Source of the DNA: Candidatus Manganitrophaceae bacterium
GTDB taxonomy: Bacteria; Nitrospirota; Nitrospiria; SBBL01; Manganitrophaceae
NCBI GenBank assembly: GCA_016200325.1
Contig: JACQEZ010000016.1
Coordinates: forward strand, 248,001-312,000
Reading direction: 5' to 3'
DNA: 64,000 nucleotides
Shown: one piece after another, positions 44,401 to 53,414 of the stretch
Position numbering within the stretch: the first letter of the stretch is position 1
Layout: every line of letters starts with the position of its first letter
The notes under the pieces: generated by a model
What the model saw: the letters and a program-made list of their open reading frames with translations, nothing else
What the model was told of the DNA's origin: nothing
Databases searched by the model: none
Position numbers and translations under genes: made by a program

Positions 44401-44549
44401 CTGCGCGGAAGGCGCCCATCCACCGTTCACCCTGTGAAGAGGTCACAAGGCCGGAGCCCTATCCGCTGTTTCGAACTGTCGACAGAACTTAGAGCGAAAG
44501 GTATAGAAAAGATTTTCAGGACAGGGAAGAAGGCTTGCGCTCTTCAGGA

Positions 44550-45137
44550 TCAACCCCGCTTTCCTCCGAGCGCCATCCGCTCGATCTCCCGCCAAAGATC
44601 GTCCCGCCCCTCTCGGGTCTCCACGGAGGTGACAATCAGATCGGAAATGCCATACGACACTTTGACCGCATCGATCTGGGTCTTCCGCTGTCCTCGGTTG
44701 ATTTTGTCGGCCTTGGTGGCGACGTAGAGGGTCTCCCGCTGGAAATGGTCGAGCCACTCTTTCATTTTATGGTCGAGCTCGGCATCGGGATGTCGAAGGT
44801 CGATGAGAAAAACGATCCCGCGGAGCTGCTCGCGCTGAAAGAGGTAATCTTCCACCATCGGCCCCCACTGCTCTTTTACCGAGCGCGGCGCCCGGGCGTA
44901 GCCATAGCCGGGGAGATCGACAAAGTGAAAGATGCGATTGATCAGATAGAAGTGGATCAGCTGCGTCTTCCCCGGCGTGCCGGAGACATGCGCCATTCTC
45001 TGTTGTAGAAGGAGATTGATCAGCGACGACTTCCCGACGTTGGAGCGCCCGACAAACGCCACCTCCGGCAGCAGCACCTTGGGGCACTCTTCGATCCGGG
45101 GCGCCCCTTTGACATATTCGACCGACGTCAGCTTCAT
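44550..45137 (-). CDS. engB: Ribosome-biogenesis GTPase EngB/YihA
   Basis: A small GTPase needed for large-subunit assembly and division. 195 aa from the ATG at 45137, where family members begin (KLTSVEYVKG); an ATG 15 codons earlier is less likely. G1 GRSNVGKSSL, G2 TPGKTQ, G3 DLPGYGYA, G4 TKADK and G5 TSVETREG are all present. No strong ribosome site is visible. It is transcribed toward surA and divergent from glgX. Confidence 0.93.
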   Translation of the reverse strand: MKLTSVEYVKGAPRIEECPKVLLPEVAFVGRSNVGKSSLINLLLQQRMAHVSGTPGKTQLIHFYLINRIFHFVDLPGYGYARAPRSVKEQWGPMVEDYLFQREQLRGIVFLIDLRHPDAELDHKMKEWLDHFQRETLYVATKADKINRGQRKTQIDAVKVSYGISDLIVTSVETREGRDDLWREIERMALGGKRG

Positions 45138-45189
45138 CGGAGCTGATGCTGCACGAAAAGCGGCGAAAAAGCAAGTACCCATGCGCTGT

Positions 45190-45219
45190 TTGCATCCGGT
45201 TGAACGAAATCGCTATAAT
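45190..45219 (+). promoter_or_regulatory. Promoter upstream of a long glgX leader
   Basis: TTGCAT (45190-45195) and a perfect TATAAT (45214-45219) at 18-base spacing. Transcription would begin near 45226, about 330 bases ahead of the glgX start. Confidence 0.5.
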
Positions 45220-45225
45220 AAATGC

Positions 45226-45516
45226 AAGTATCCATGCGGTCCAGGTGCCAGGTGTCACGGAAGAGATCTCGGCGGCCATCCGGCCGCTCTGAAAAGGCCA
45301 CCTTCGAGCCCACTCCCTTCTGAAGAACAGGCCCCATCCACCGCACCAGCGGAGTCACAGAATTAAAACCGAATCAGGTCGGGCTTCCACAGCCTGGGGT
45401 GTCCTTGCGTACTCTTCCGCTTTCAACAAAGGGAACCCGGTGTAAAAATCGATTCCGGTCCCCTATTAAGTTCACTCAAGAAGAGCGGCCTCTGACGTCC
45501 GAGGCGCTTTCCTTTT
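45226..45516 (+). ncRNA. Candidate untranslated leader of glgX with terminator-like end
   Basis: The segment from the promoter at 45190 to glgX has no supported gene. Near its end, 45398-45464 shows GGTGTCC, then AAAGGGAACCCGGTG, then CCGGTCCC, which resembles the 5' half of cobalamin riboswitches; the later conserved parts are not visible. At 45484-45508 AGC-GCCTC pairs with GAGGC-GCT, with one bulged G, followed by TTTCCTTTT, a terminator-like unit 41 bases before glgX. This could be an attenuated leader or a short RNA. Confidence 0.3.
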
Positions 45517-45556
45517 CAACGTCACTCATTTTCTCTTAATGTTAGGAGCTTTGACC

Positions 45557-47686
45557 ATGAAGAAAAAACTCTGGCCGGGCCGCTCGTATCCGCTGGGAGC
45601 CACCTGGGACGGCGACGGGACCAACTTCGCCCTCTTTTCCGAAAATGCCACCGGTGTTGAGCTCTGCCTTTATAACGATGTCTATGACAAAGATGCCTCC
45701 GCAACCATCCGCCTCCGCGAGCAGACCGATCAGGTCTGGCACGGCTATCTTCCCGGGATCGGGCCGGGGCAGCTTTACGGATTCCGGGTCCATGGTCCGT
45801 ACAAGCCTGAGGAGGGGCAGCGGTTTAATGCCACGAAGGTTCTCCTCGATCCCTATGCCAAGGCGATCTCCGGAAACATTCAATGGAGCGAGCGGCTCTT
45901 TGCCTACCCGCTGGGAAATCCCGATGCCGACCTAAAAATGGACGACTGGGACAATGCCGACAGCGTTCCGAAGAGTGTCGTGATCGATGCGACGTTTGAT
46001 TGGGGAGACGACCGCCTGCTGCGGACCCCCTGGCACAAGACGATTATTTATGAGGTCCATGTGAAGGGCTTCACCATGCTTCACCCTGAGATCGACGAGA
46101 AAATCCGCGGCACCTATGCGGGGCTTGCTTCCGAGCCGTCGATCCGTTACCTGAAAGAGTTGGGGGTCACGGCGGTCGAGCTCCTTCCGATTCACCATCA
46201 TGTCGACGACATGTACCTGACCGAGAAGGGGCTGGTGAACTACTGGGGCTATAACTCGATCGGCTTCTTCGCCCCCGACTTCCGTTATGCCGCTTCCAAC
46301 GAACGGGGAAGCCAGGTTCAGGAGTTCAAGCAGATGGTCAAGGCGCTCCATGCCGCCGGGATCGAGGTGATCTTGGATGTCGTCTACAACCACACCGCCG
46401 AAGGGAATCATCTCGGGCCGACCCTCTCCTTTCGCGGCATCGACAACCTCGCCTACTACAAAACCGTTCCCGGCCAGCCACGCTACTACATGGATTATAC
46501 CGGCTGCGGCAACAGCCTGAACATGAACCACCCCCGGACCCTGCAGCTGATCATGGACTCGCTTCGCTACTTCGTCAATGAGATGCATGTCGACGGGTTT
46601 CGATTCGACCTCGCCAGCACCCTCGCGCGGGAGCTTCACGATGTCGATCGGCTCGCCGCCTTCTTCGACATCATCCATCAAGACCCGGTTCTCTCTCAGG
46701 TAAAGCTGATCGCCGAACCGTGGGATGTCGGCAACGGCGGCTACCAGGTCGGCAACTTCCCGGTTCTCTGGACCGAGTGGAACGGGAAATACCGCGACAC
46801 CGTCCGCCGCTATTGGAAGGGGGATGACAGCTTGATCTCGGAGATGGGCTGGCGGCTCACCGGCTCCAGCGACCTCTATCAGCACAACGGCCGGCGGCCG
46901 TATGCGAGCATCAACTTTATCACGGCGCACGACGGTTTTACCCTCAACGACCTCGTCAGCTACAACGAGAAACACAACATCGCGAACGGCGAGGAAAACC
47001 GGGATGGGGTGAATGAGAACTACAGCTGGAACTGCGGGGCGGAAGGACCGACCGACAATCCCGAAATCATCGCGCTTCGGGAACAGCAGAAGCGGAATTT
47101 CCTGGCGACCCTCTTTCTCTCGCAAGGGGTGCCGATGCTCCTCGGCGGGGATGAGGTCGGCCGGACGCAGCAGGGGAACAACAATACCTACTGCCAAGAC
47201 AGCCCGATCGCCTGGCATCATTGGGAGTGGGGAAAACGGGACAAGGAGCTGTTGGAATTTACCAAGAAGCTGATCCAAATCCGCCGAGAGCATCGGATCT
47301 TCCGACGGCGGAAATATTTCTCGGGAAGAAAGATCCGCGGCACCGGGGTCAAAGACATCGCCTGGTTCCGGCCCGACGGCGAGGAGATGACCGACAACGA
47401 GTGGAACAGCGCCTTCGTCAAGGTGGTGGGACTCCGCCTGGTCGGCGAAAAGATGGATGAACCGGATGAGGAGGGAAACCCGATCCATGACGACAGCTTC
47501 CTCATCCTGATGAACGCCCACCATGAGCCGATTCAATTCATCCTTCCCAAAGAGCCGCAGCCGGTCCTCCGAGAGGTCATGCTCGACACCACGACCCCCG
47601 ACCGGAAAGCGGAACGGTTCAAAAGCGGGGAGGTCTTCTCCCTGCCCGGCCGGGCGCTCATTTTATTCAAACGGGTCGAGGGGTAA
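45557..47686 (+). CDS. glgX: Glycogen debranching enzyme GlgX (GH13 isoamylase type)
   Basis: Hydrolyses alpha-1,6 branches of glycogen. 709 aa from the ATG at 45557, which has AGGAG upstream; another ATG at 45539 lies inside that site. N-terminal carbohydrate-binding domain ([20 protein letters not shown]), then the GH13 barrel: [10 protein letters not shown] (region I), DGFRFDLAS with the nucleophile Asp (region II), IAEPWDVG with the acid Glu (region III) and FITAHDGFT (region IV). The C-terminal beta domain follows. A second, unrelated debranching enzyme faces it, with its 3' end 45 bases away. Confidence 0.96.
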   Translation: MKKKLWPGRSYPLGATWDGDGTNFALFSENATGVELCLYNDVYDKDASATIRLREQTDQVWHGYLPGIGPGQLYGFRVHGPYKPEEGQRFNATKVLLDPYAKAISGNIQWSERLFAYPLGNPDADLKMDDWDNADSVPKSVVIDATFDWGDDRLLRTPWHKTIIYEVHVKGFTMLHPEIDEKIRGTYAGLASEPSIRYLKELGVTAVELLPIHHHVDDMYLTEKGLVNYWGYNSIGFFAPDFRYAASNERGSQVQEFKQMVKALHAAGIEVILDVVYNHTAEGNHLGPTLSFRGIDNLAYYKTVPGQPRYYMDYTGCGNSLNMNHPRTLQLIMDSLRYFVNEMHVDGFRFDLASTLARELHDVDRLAAFFDIIHQDPVLSQVKLIAEPWDVGNGGYQVGNFPVLWTEWNGKYRDTVRRYWKGDDSLISEMGWRLTGSSDLYQHNGRRPYASINFITAHDGFTLNDLVSYNEKHNIANGEENRDGVNENYSWNCGAEGPTDNPEIIALREQQKRNFLATLFLSQGVPMLLGGDEVGRTQQGNNNTYCQDSPIAWHHWEWGKRDKELLEFTKKLIQIRREHRIFRRRKYFSGRKIRGTGVKDIAWFRPDGEEMTDNEWNSAFVKVVGLRLVGEKMDEPDEEGNPIHDDSFLILMNAHHEPIQFILPKEPQPVLREVMLDTTTPDRKAERFKSGEVFSLPGRALILFKRVEG

Positions 47687-47707
47687 GTAAGAAAGTCGGC
47701 GCCAGAA

Positions 47708-47748
47708 GTCAGAAGAAATAGGGACCTGTTCTTATCCCGACTTCTGAC
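47708..47748. terminator. Stem-loop shared by convergent glgX and debranching genes
   Basis: GTCAGAAG (47708-47715) pairs with CTTCTGAC (47741-47748), and GGGA/TCCC pairs inside the loop. The structure spans the stop codon of the minus-strand gene (47732-47734) and lies 21 bases after the glgX stop. It lacks a long T run but suits a bidirectional end. Further CTTCTGA-type copies follow to about 47768. Confidence 0.4.
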
Positions 47749-49783
47749 GCCCGGCTTCTGAATTCTGACCTTTCTCCTCGCTCTCCAGCCAGGCGCGCAA
47801 GACCTCCGCAACGCTCCAGGCCTGCGCGATGCAGCCCTGTCCGGTATGCGGCGGGGCCGCATCGAAGATCTCGCTGATCGTCCCCACCCCGCTCTCCGAA
47901 AGATGCGCCTCAAACCCTTTCAAGAGCGCCCGCGCCTGCGGCCCGTTGCCATGGACCTTTCTCCAGGCGTCGAAGAAGGGGCCGATCAGCCAGGCCCAGA
48001 CCGTCCCCTGGTGATAAGAAGCATCGCGCGCGCGCAGGTCTCCGAAATAGCGCGCCTGGTAATCTTTGTGGCCCGGATCGAGGCTTCGCAGGCCGAACGG
48101 GGTCAAGAGCTTTTCCGCAACCAGATCGATCACCGGCTTCCAGCGGGTTTCATTGAGGATCGGGAAACGAAGCGAAATGGCAAAGATCTGATTCGGCCGC
48201 AGGCTCGGATCATCCCCCCCCTCGCCATCGATCAGGTCGTAGAGATATCCCCCTGCGTCATACCAGAAGCGGACGTTGAACGATTGAGATGCCCGATCGG
48301 CCAGCGCGGTATACGGTTCCCCGGACTCCCCCATTTCCTCCGCCCAGGTCGCCATCAGCCGGAGCGTGTTATACCAGAGGGCCTGGATTTCGACCGGCTT
48401 GCCGCGACGGGGGGTCACGATCCAGTCTCCCACCTTCGCATCCATCCAGGTGAGCGGCAGGTCGGGCGTTCCCTCCCGGATTAGACCGTCGCTCGGATCG
48501 ACACCGATTCCGAAATGCGTCCCCTTGAGGTGATGTTCGATCACCGATTTCAGTCCGGGGAAGAGGGTTCGTAACGTCTCTTTATCGCCGGTCACCTGCA
48601 GGTAGCGATCGATCGCGTGAAAGTACCAGAAGGTCGCATCGACCGTGTGGTAGAGCGCGGTCCGCTGCCCCTCCGGAAAGAGGTTGGGAAGCAGCCCCTC
48701 TTGCAAATAGTGTGAGAAGGTCCGGAGGATCGCCCCCGCCTCCCGGTGACGCCCGGTGCAGAGGGTCAGCCCCTCCAGGCTGATCATCGTATCGCGCCCC
48801 CAGTCGGTGAACCAGTGATAACCGGCGATCACCGTCCGGGCCATGTCCCCGGAGGCGCGCGCCAGCGCATGCTCATCCAGCCGGCTGCCGGGGAGGACGA
48901 TAAACTGATCGGCCGCCAGGACGAGCTGCGCGGCAAAACCGTGTCGGGCGGCGGGCGGGGCGAGATTTAAAAGTTTCTCAAAACGCTGTCGCTCGGCTTC
49001 GAAGAGCGCCGCGGGAGGAATATCGAGCAGATCCCATCCCTCGGTGCTGGCGACGAGGGCGACCGGCTCGCCCGGGCTCAACTCCAGCGGAAAAAAGCCG
49101 GGGCTGTAGAATTGAGCGAGCGCTTCATGCCCACGGTCCCGCTCAACGCGGTAGAAAAGCGTTCCACTTGCCTTTTCGTCAAAATTGAACTCACGCCCCG
49201 CAGGACAGAGGCAAAGCTTGAGCAAGGGGGCCTCGTCCGGCAGTCGGATTTCGCAACATCCTTCAAAAAATTTCACCGGGAGCGACGCGCGCGGCTCGAT
49301 TTGCAGCGGCTTGTCGTGGCCGCGGAATCCGATATAAGGACGGATCTGCATCCGAAGCGGGCCGGGTCCCTCCCACTGATAGACGACGTAGACCGTATTC
49401 TGAAGATACGGCATGGTAATCCGCTTCTCCAAAATACCGCCGCCGATCTCGAACCGCCAAGTTGGAACCATTTGTTCCTGCCGAAACTCTTTTAGAAAAG
49501 AGTAGCCCTCCCCTTCCAGCGTTTCATCTTCCCGCTCCGCCCCGGACAACCGGATCGTGCGATCGGAAAGGAGAACCTCTTCATCGAGAAGGGGGAGGAG
49601 GACTGTCCGCCCCTGGGTCGGAATATTGGGAATAAAATAGCCGTGATAGCGGCGCGTCGGAATTCCAAGGAGGGTCCCGGAGGCATAGCCGCCGAGGCCA
49701 TTCGTCACGAGCCATTCCCGCCCGCGAAGAAATTCAATCCCCTCTTCTCGGTTCCAACTGAAGGTAAAGACCGGCTCACTCAT
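47732..49783 (-). CDS. Amylo-alpha-1,6-glucosidase/glycogen debranching enzyme (GDE, GH133 type)
   Basis: Removes alpha-1,6 branch glucose. 683 aa. The N-terminal domain begins REWLVTNGLGGYASGTLLG and TRRYHGYFI, a hallmark of bacterial GDE proteins. The C-terminal catalytic alpha/alpha barrel shows YHWFTDWGRDTMISLEGL, YHTVDATFWYFHAIDRYL, DASYHQGTVWAWLIGPF and the end GCIAQAWSVAE. The ATG at 49783 has a GAGGTG site. The last dozen residues (QNSEAGRQKSG) come from a repeat-rich segment and are probably not part of the fold. It follows treZ in the same direction. Confidence 0.93.
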   Translation of the reverse strand: MSEPVFTFSWNREEGIEFLRGREWLVTNGLGGYASGTLLGIPTRRYHGYFIPNIPTQGRTVLLPLLDEEVLLSDRTIRLSGAEREDETLEGEGYSFLKEFRQEQMVPTWRFEIGGGILEKRITMPYLQNTVYVVYQWEGPGPLRMQIRPYIGFRGHDKPLQIEPRASLPVKFFEGCCEIRLPDEAPLLKLCLCPAGREFNFDEKASGTLFYRVERDRGHEALAQFYSPGFFPLELSPGEPVALVASTEGWDLLDIPPAALFEAERQRFEKLLNLAPPAARHGFAAQLVLAADQFIVLPGSRLDEHALARASGDMARTVIAGYHWFTDWGRDTMISLEGLTLCTGRHREAGAILRTFSHYLQEGLLPNLFPEGQRTALYHTVDATFWYFHAIDRYLQVTGDKETLRTLFPGLKSVIEHHLKGTHFGIGVDPSDGLIREGTPDLPLTWMDAKVGDWIVTPRRGKPVEIQALWYNTLRLMATWAEEMGESGEPYTALADRASQSFNVRFWYDAGGYLYDLIDGEGGDDPSLRPNQIFAISLRFPILNETRWKPVIDLVAEKLLTPFGLRSLDPGHKDYQARYFGDLRARDASYHQGTVWAWLIGPFFDAWRKVHGNGPQARALLKGFEAHLSESGVGTISEIFDAAPPHTGQGCIAQAWSVAEVLRAWLESEEKGQNSEAGRQKSG

Positions 49784-49850
49784 CGGCGCACCTCACTATG
49801 AACAAAATAGAAATATCTAAAAAGAGAAGGGGCGCTCATCCCCCCGATCC

Positions 49851-51725
49851 CTACGTCATTGGAGAGAAGAAGACCGCCGATTTACCGGGAAGACGCCACC
49901 CCGCTGCAGTACAGGGATTGACCGCGCCCGGTCCGCAATAAGAAGGGTCATCGCTCGACCAGACCACCTGCCAGCCGCCGGAAGGATGCGGTGTCACCGG
50001 CGCCAGCAGCGGCTCTTGCGCGGGACGTAAATCAAGATCCGATCCCAGGTTTATGACGAGCAGCCGATCGTCTCCCTCGGCTCCGAAGAAGCGGATGACG
50101 AACGCCTGCGGCCCGAGGACCGCCCCATCGATCGCGCTGCGGGATTGGAGGAAGAGAACAGGATCTTCCCGGCGCAACCGGAGCAGGTCCTGATGAAGGA
50201 GATAGATCTCCTCGTTTTTTTTTCGCTCTGAGAAATCGAGCTTCGAGCGCCGGAAGGCCTCCTCCGCGCTCGGATCGGGAATCCGCTCCTGCACCGCCGC
50301 CGTGGCATAGCTCGGGAACTGGGAGAGGAACGCCTTTCGGCCCTGATGAACCAGAGGGGCGAGGGTCTTATTGTGGTCGGCGAAAAAGAGAAAAGGGGTC
50401 GATGCGCCGAACTCCTGCCCCATAAAGAGCATCGGGGTCTCGGGCGCCAACAGCAGGAGCGCGGTCATCGCCCGAATCCGCGCCGGACCGACCATCGCCT
50501 GCAGCCGATCGCCGCAGAGGTGATTGGCCACCTGATCATGGTTCTGAATGTAGAAAACGAAGGCGCTCGCCGGCTCGGCGGTCACCCGCGATCCGCGCGG
50601 CTTCTTTTGCCACTGATAGATCTGGCCCTGGGAGAGAAATCCCCGCTTCAAAGCGGAGATAAACTCCTGCGCCTCGCCGCGATAGTCGCTGTAATAGGCC
50701 TCATGACGGCCGGTCAGCGCCACCCGGGCGGCGTGGTGAAAATCATCGCTCCACAAGGCGTCGAGACCATATCCCCCCTTCTCCACCGGCGCCAAGTTGA
50801 CGACCTGCTGACACTCGTTCTCCGCGATCAAAACGATTTCCCGGCGGCCGGCCGCCTCTCGGGCGCGCTGCGAGAGCTCCGCCAAGAGATGCTTGGGGCT
50901 CGCGTCGAAGATCTGCTGCGTCGCATCGAGCCGAAGCCCGTCCATGTGAAACTCGGCGATCCAGTAACAAGCGTTCCGGATAAAGAACTCCCGGACGGCG
51001 TTTGCATTCGGTCCGTCGAAATTGATTGCCTCTCCCCATTCGTTGGAATAGCGATCGGTAAAGTAATCTTTGCTGAATTCTTTCAGATAACAGCCGTCGG
51101 GCCCCAAATGGTTGTAGACGACGTCGAGGATCACGGCGATCCCCTGCCGATGGGCGGCGTCTACAAAACGCTTGAGCGCCTCGGCGTCGCCGTAGACATG
51201 GGTCGGGGCATAGAGATCGACCCCGTCGTAGCCCCAGTTCCACCGCCCTGAAAATTCCGCCACCGGCATCAGTTCAATCATCGTGATTCCGATTCGTTTC
51301 AGCTCCGGCAACTCGCCTGCCGCTGCATCCAAGGTCCCCTCGGGGGTAAAGGTGCCGACATGCAATTCATAAATCACTTGGCCGGCCATGCGTCCGCCGC
51401 GCCAGTCGCCATCGCTCCATCGGTAAGCCGCCGGATCGATGACCACCGACGGGCCGTGCGGCCCCTCCGGCTGAAATCGTGAGCAGGGATCGGGATAGGC
51501 CCCCTCACCGTCGAGCCGGTATCGGTAGCGCGCTCCGGCGCGAATTTCAGAAACCGTTCCTGAAAAATAGCCTTCCCCCCCCGGCGCCAGCGGATAGGCC
51601 GACCCGCTCTCCTCGATCACAACGTCCACCTGTCGATGCTGAGGCGCCCAAACGCGAAAGTGAACTCCCCCCGCTTGGACTTCGGCGCCCAATCCTAAAC
51701 GCCAATTCATTCCTCCTTGAACCAT
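49851..51725 (-). CDS. treZ: Malto-oligosyltrehalose trehalohydrolase
   Basis: Releases trehalose from malto-oligosyltrehalose. 624 aa GH13 enzyme. N-terminal domain GVHFRVWAPQHRQVDVVI; barrel with IYELHVGTFTPEGT, DVVYNHLGPDG (region I), MDGLRLDATQQI (nucleophile Asp), LIAENE (acid Glu) and QNHDQVANH (region IV); the ELHVGTFT and LFMGQEFGASTPF stretches favour TreZ over branching enzyme. The partner TreY is not in the window. The ATG at 51725 is preferred because GGAG lies six bases ahead; an ATG at 51710 sits too close to its AAGGAGG. Confidence 0.9.
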   Translation of the reverse strand: MVQGGMNWRLGLGAEVQAGGVHFRVWAPQHRQVDVVIEESGSAYPLAPGGEGYFSGTVSEIRAGARYRYRLDGEGAYPDPCSRFQPEGPHGPSVVIDPAAYRWSDGDWRGGRMAGQVIYELHVGTFTPEGTLDAAAGELPELKRIGITMIELMPVAEFSGRWNWGYDGVDLYAPTHVYGDAEALKRFVDAAHRQGIAVILDVVYNHLGPDGCYLKEFSKDYFTDRYSNEWGEAINFDGPNANAVREFFIRNACYWIAEFHMDGLRLDATQQIFDASPKHLLAELSQRAREAAGRREIVLIAENECQQVVNLAPVEKGGYGLDALWSDDFHHAARVALTGRHEAYYSDYRGEAQEFISALKRGFLSQGQIYQWQKKPRGSRVTAEPASAFVFYIQNHDQVANHLCGDRLQAMVGPARIRAMTALLLLAPETPMLFMGQEFGASTPFLFFADHNKTLAPLVHQGRKAFLSQFPSYATAAVQERIPDPSAEEAFRRSKLDFSERKKNEEIYLLHQDLLRLRREDPVLFLQSRSAIDGAVLGPQAFVIRFFGAEGDDRLLVINLGSDLDLRPAQEPLLAPVTPHPSGGWQVVWSSDDPSYCGPGAVNPCTAAGWRLPGKSAVFFSPMT

Positions 51726-52055
51726 CTTTTACTCCGCCCTTTTTAAAAACCGTCTCTGAGAAAACGCTCCTGCAGCCGGCAATCGCGCCGCGGCCCTTCA
51801 ATAATGCAGATCAAAAGGCAACGGAGATCTTTGCGCATCGTCCAAGGCGCACCGTCCAAGCCGGCAGACTCAACCCGGGGTTGGTTGGCCGTAAAAAGAC
51901 CTAAAAACCGAGTGTATATTCATTATATTGATTTGCACTGTAACGTTACAAGGGAAGGAGACTCGCACTGGGAGAAACCGCTACGAGCGCTTCGCGCTGA
52001 TGAAGATAGGCGAGAAGATGGGGAAAAAGAAAAGAAAGAGGAAGGGGCTTTAGAT
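51726..52055. other. Intergenic leader region of treZ
   Basis: 330 bases without a supported gene. The right part holds the minus-strand promoter and palindrome described at 51922-51951. The remaining 180 or so bases would be the treZ leader, in which I see no clear structure. Confidence 0.5.
51922..51951 (-). promoter_or_regulatory. treZ promoter with LacI-type palindromic operator
   Basis: On the minus strand TTGTAA (51951-51946) and a perfect TATAAT (51927-51922) are 18 bases apart. The -35 is overlapped by TGTAACGTTACA (51939-51950), a perfect 12-bp palindrome with the central CG typical of LacI/GalR-family operators. It would repress the treZ-debranching operon, perhaps released by a sugar. 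No LacI-type gene is in the window. Confidence 0.55.
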
Positions 52056-53048
52056 TCAATCAGGAGATGCGTGTGGATGGACCCGCTTTTCTTCGGGGGA
52101 ATAGAGGGCGATCTCATGAAAGGTCGCGGTATCGACCCCATTCCTTCCCCCCCGTTTTACCCGATAGAGGGCAAAGTCGGCGGTGGAGATCACCTGGGAG
52201 GCCTGTTGGATTCCCGGATCGGGAAGTCCGGCGAGGCCGATGCTTACCGTGACCGAATCTCTTTGGGGAAGGGCCGGATGGATCTGCTCGGCCACGGCCA
52301 GGCAGATGCGCTCTGCCACCTGTCTTGCACTGTCTCGCGGCGATTCAGGGAGGAGGATGGCGAACTCATCGCCGCCGTAACGGGCAAGGAGATCGACATC
52401 GCGAATCTGCGTCTGGAGGAGGTGGGAGACGGCATTGAGCACCTTGTCCCCGGCATCATGCCCGAACGTATCGTTGATCCGCTTGAAATGATCGATATCA
52501 ATCATGAGACAAGAGAAGAGGGTCCCATACCGCTGGGCGCGGGAGAACTCCTGCTGCAAGACCTCTTTGAAATAGCGCCGATTGAAAAGATGAGTCACCG
52601 GATCGGTGATGGCAAGCTCCTGCACATGCTTGAGCAGTCCTTTATACTCCTCATTCTTCTGGATCAGGTCGTTTTGAAGCTGCTTCATGCGAAGACAGGC
52701 ATCGATGCGAGCCTTCAGCTCCCGGGCATCAAACGGTTTGGTGATATAGTCGCTGACCCCCTGCTCGAAGCTGAGGACCTTATCGTCCGTTTTGTCCCGG
52801 ACCGTCACCACAATCACCGGAATACGCGCCGTCCCCGGGTTGGCACGCAGCAGCCGAAAGACATCATGCCCGGTAATGTCGGGGAGGACCAGGTCGAGCA
52901 GAATGAGATCGGGCGGGTTCTGCCGGACCTGCCGGATTGTCTCCGCACCGGTATAAGCCCACGAGACTTCAAAACCCATCTTCTCCAAAAGGGCTTTGAT
53001 CTGCTCCACTTCGAAAGCGCTGTCGTCGGCAATCAGGACACGCGGCAT
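52056..53048 (-). CDS. Response regulator with GGDEF diguanylate cyclase output
   Basis: 330 aa from the ATG at 53048 (start MPRVLIADDS; GGGAGA at good spacing). Receiver domain about residues 1-120 with the phosphoacceptor Asp in ILLDLVLPD and Lys in ITKPFD. A short coiled linker follows, then a GGDEF domain with intact ARYGGDEFAILLPE. It probably makes c-di-GMP when phosphorylated. No histidine kinase adjoins. The gene lies between the treZ region and the glucoamylase operon, a possible link between c-di-GMP and storage carbon. Confidence 0.93.
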   Translation of the reverse strand: MPRVLIADDSAFEVEQIKALLEKMGFEVSWAYTGAETIRQVRQNPPDLILLDLVLPDITGHDVFRLLRANPGTARIPVIVVTVRDKTDDKVLSFEQGVSDYITKPFDARELKARIDACLRMKQLQNDLIQKNEEYKGLLKHVQELAITDPVTHLFNRRYFKEVLQQEFSRAQRYGTLFSCLMIDIDHFKRINDTFGHDAGDKVLNAVSHLLQTQIRDVDLLARYGGDEFAILLPESPRDSARQVAERICLAVAEQIHPALPQRDSVTVSIGLAGLPDPGIQQASQVISTADFALYRVKRGGRNGVDTATFHEIALYSPEEKRVHPHASPD

Positions 53049-53414
53049 CGTCATTCTCCCGTTCGTTTTTGAAAAGGTAACATAAAAGCAGAGGTTGTCA
53101 ATGAAACCGGCCAGGTCTGGGGTGTCATCAGGAGCGTCGCCGTAAATAGTTGGACAGAATACCCTGGGCGCTCCATCGCGCCCCGGGCTTACGATCATCA
53201 TCCAGGATCGCTCCGTCACCGTGTCGATCTTGGGGCTTGTAAGCGGCGACCGCCTTCAGTAAACTGAACAGATCATCCCCTTGTTTCCGCCGGGGAGACT
53301 CTTTCGCTTGATCCCTGCGTCTACCGAAATGAATGAACGGAATGAATTCAATTTCGGCGGGGGCCGCTTTCTGCTTTTGGGTGATCCGATAAAAAGGCCA
53401 CACGCGAGGCACTG
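53049..53414. other. Intergenic region between response regulator and glucoamylase operon
   Basis: The region is 366 bases long. An inverted repeat CCGAAAT/ATTTCGG (53324-53330 with 53351-53357) lies about 60 bases ahead of the glucoamylase start. A doubtful small reading frame occupies most of it on the minus strand. I found no convincing -10/-35 pair for either neighbour. Confidence 0.4.
53128..53412 (-). CDS. Doubtful small reading frame upstream of the response regulator
   Basis: 94 aa with a GTG start and no ribosome site. The sequence is basic and low in structure (FGRRRDQAKESPRRKQGDD, ending SNYLRRRS). It could be a small gene 80 bases upstream of the GGDEF regulator, but it also covers the likely promoter of the glucoamylase operon on the other strand. 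I recognise no family. Confidence 0.22.
   Translation of the reverse strand: MPRVWPFYRITQKQKAAPAEIEFIPFIHFGRRRDQAKESPRRKQGDDLFSLLKAVAAYKPQDRHGDGAILDDDRKPGARWSAQGILSNYLRRRS

Noticed and set aside
45932-47536. A 534-codon frame antisense to glgX
   Set aside because: It lies wholly within a strongly supported GH13 gene and has no recognisable domain; long antisense frames are expected in GC-rich coding DNA.
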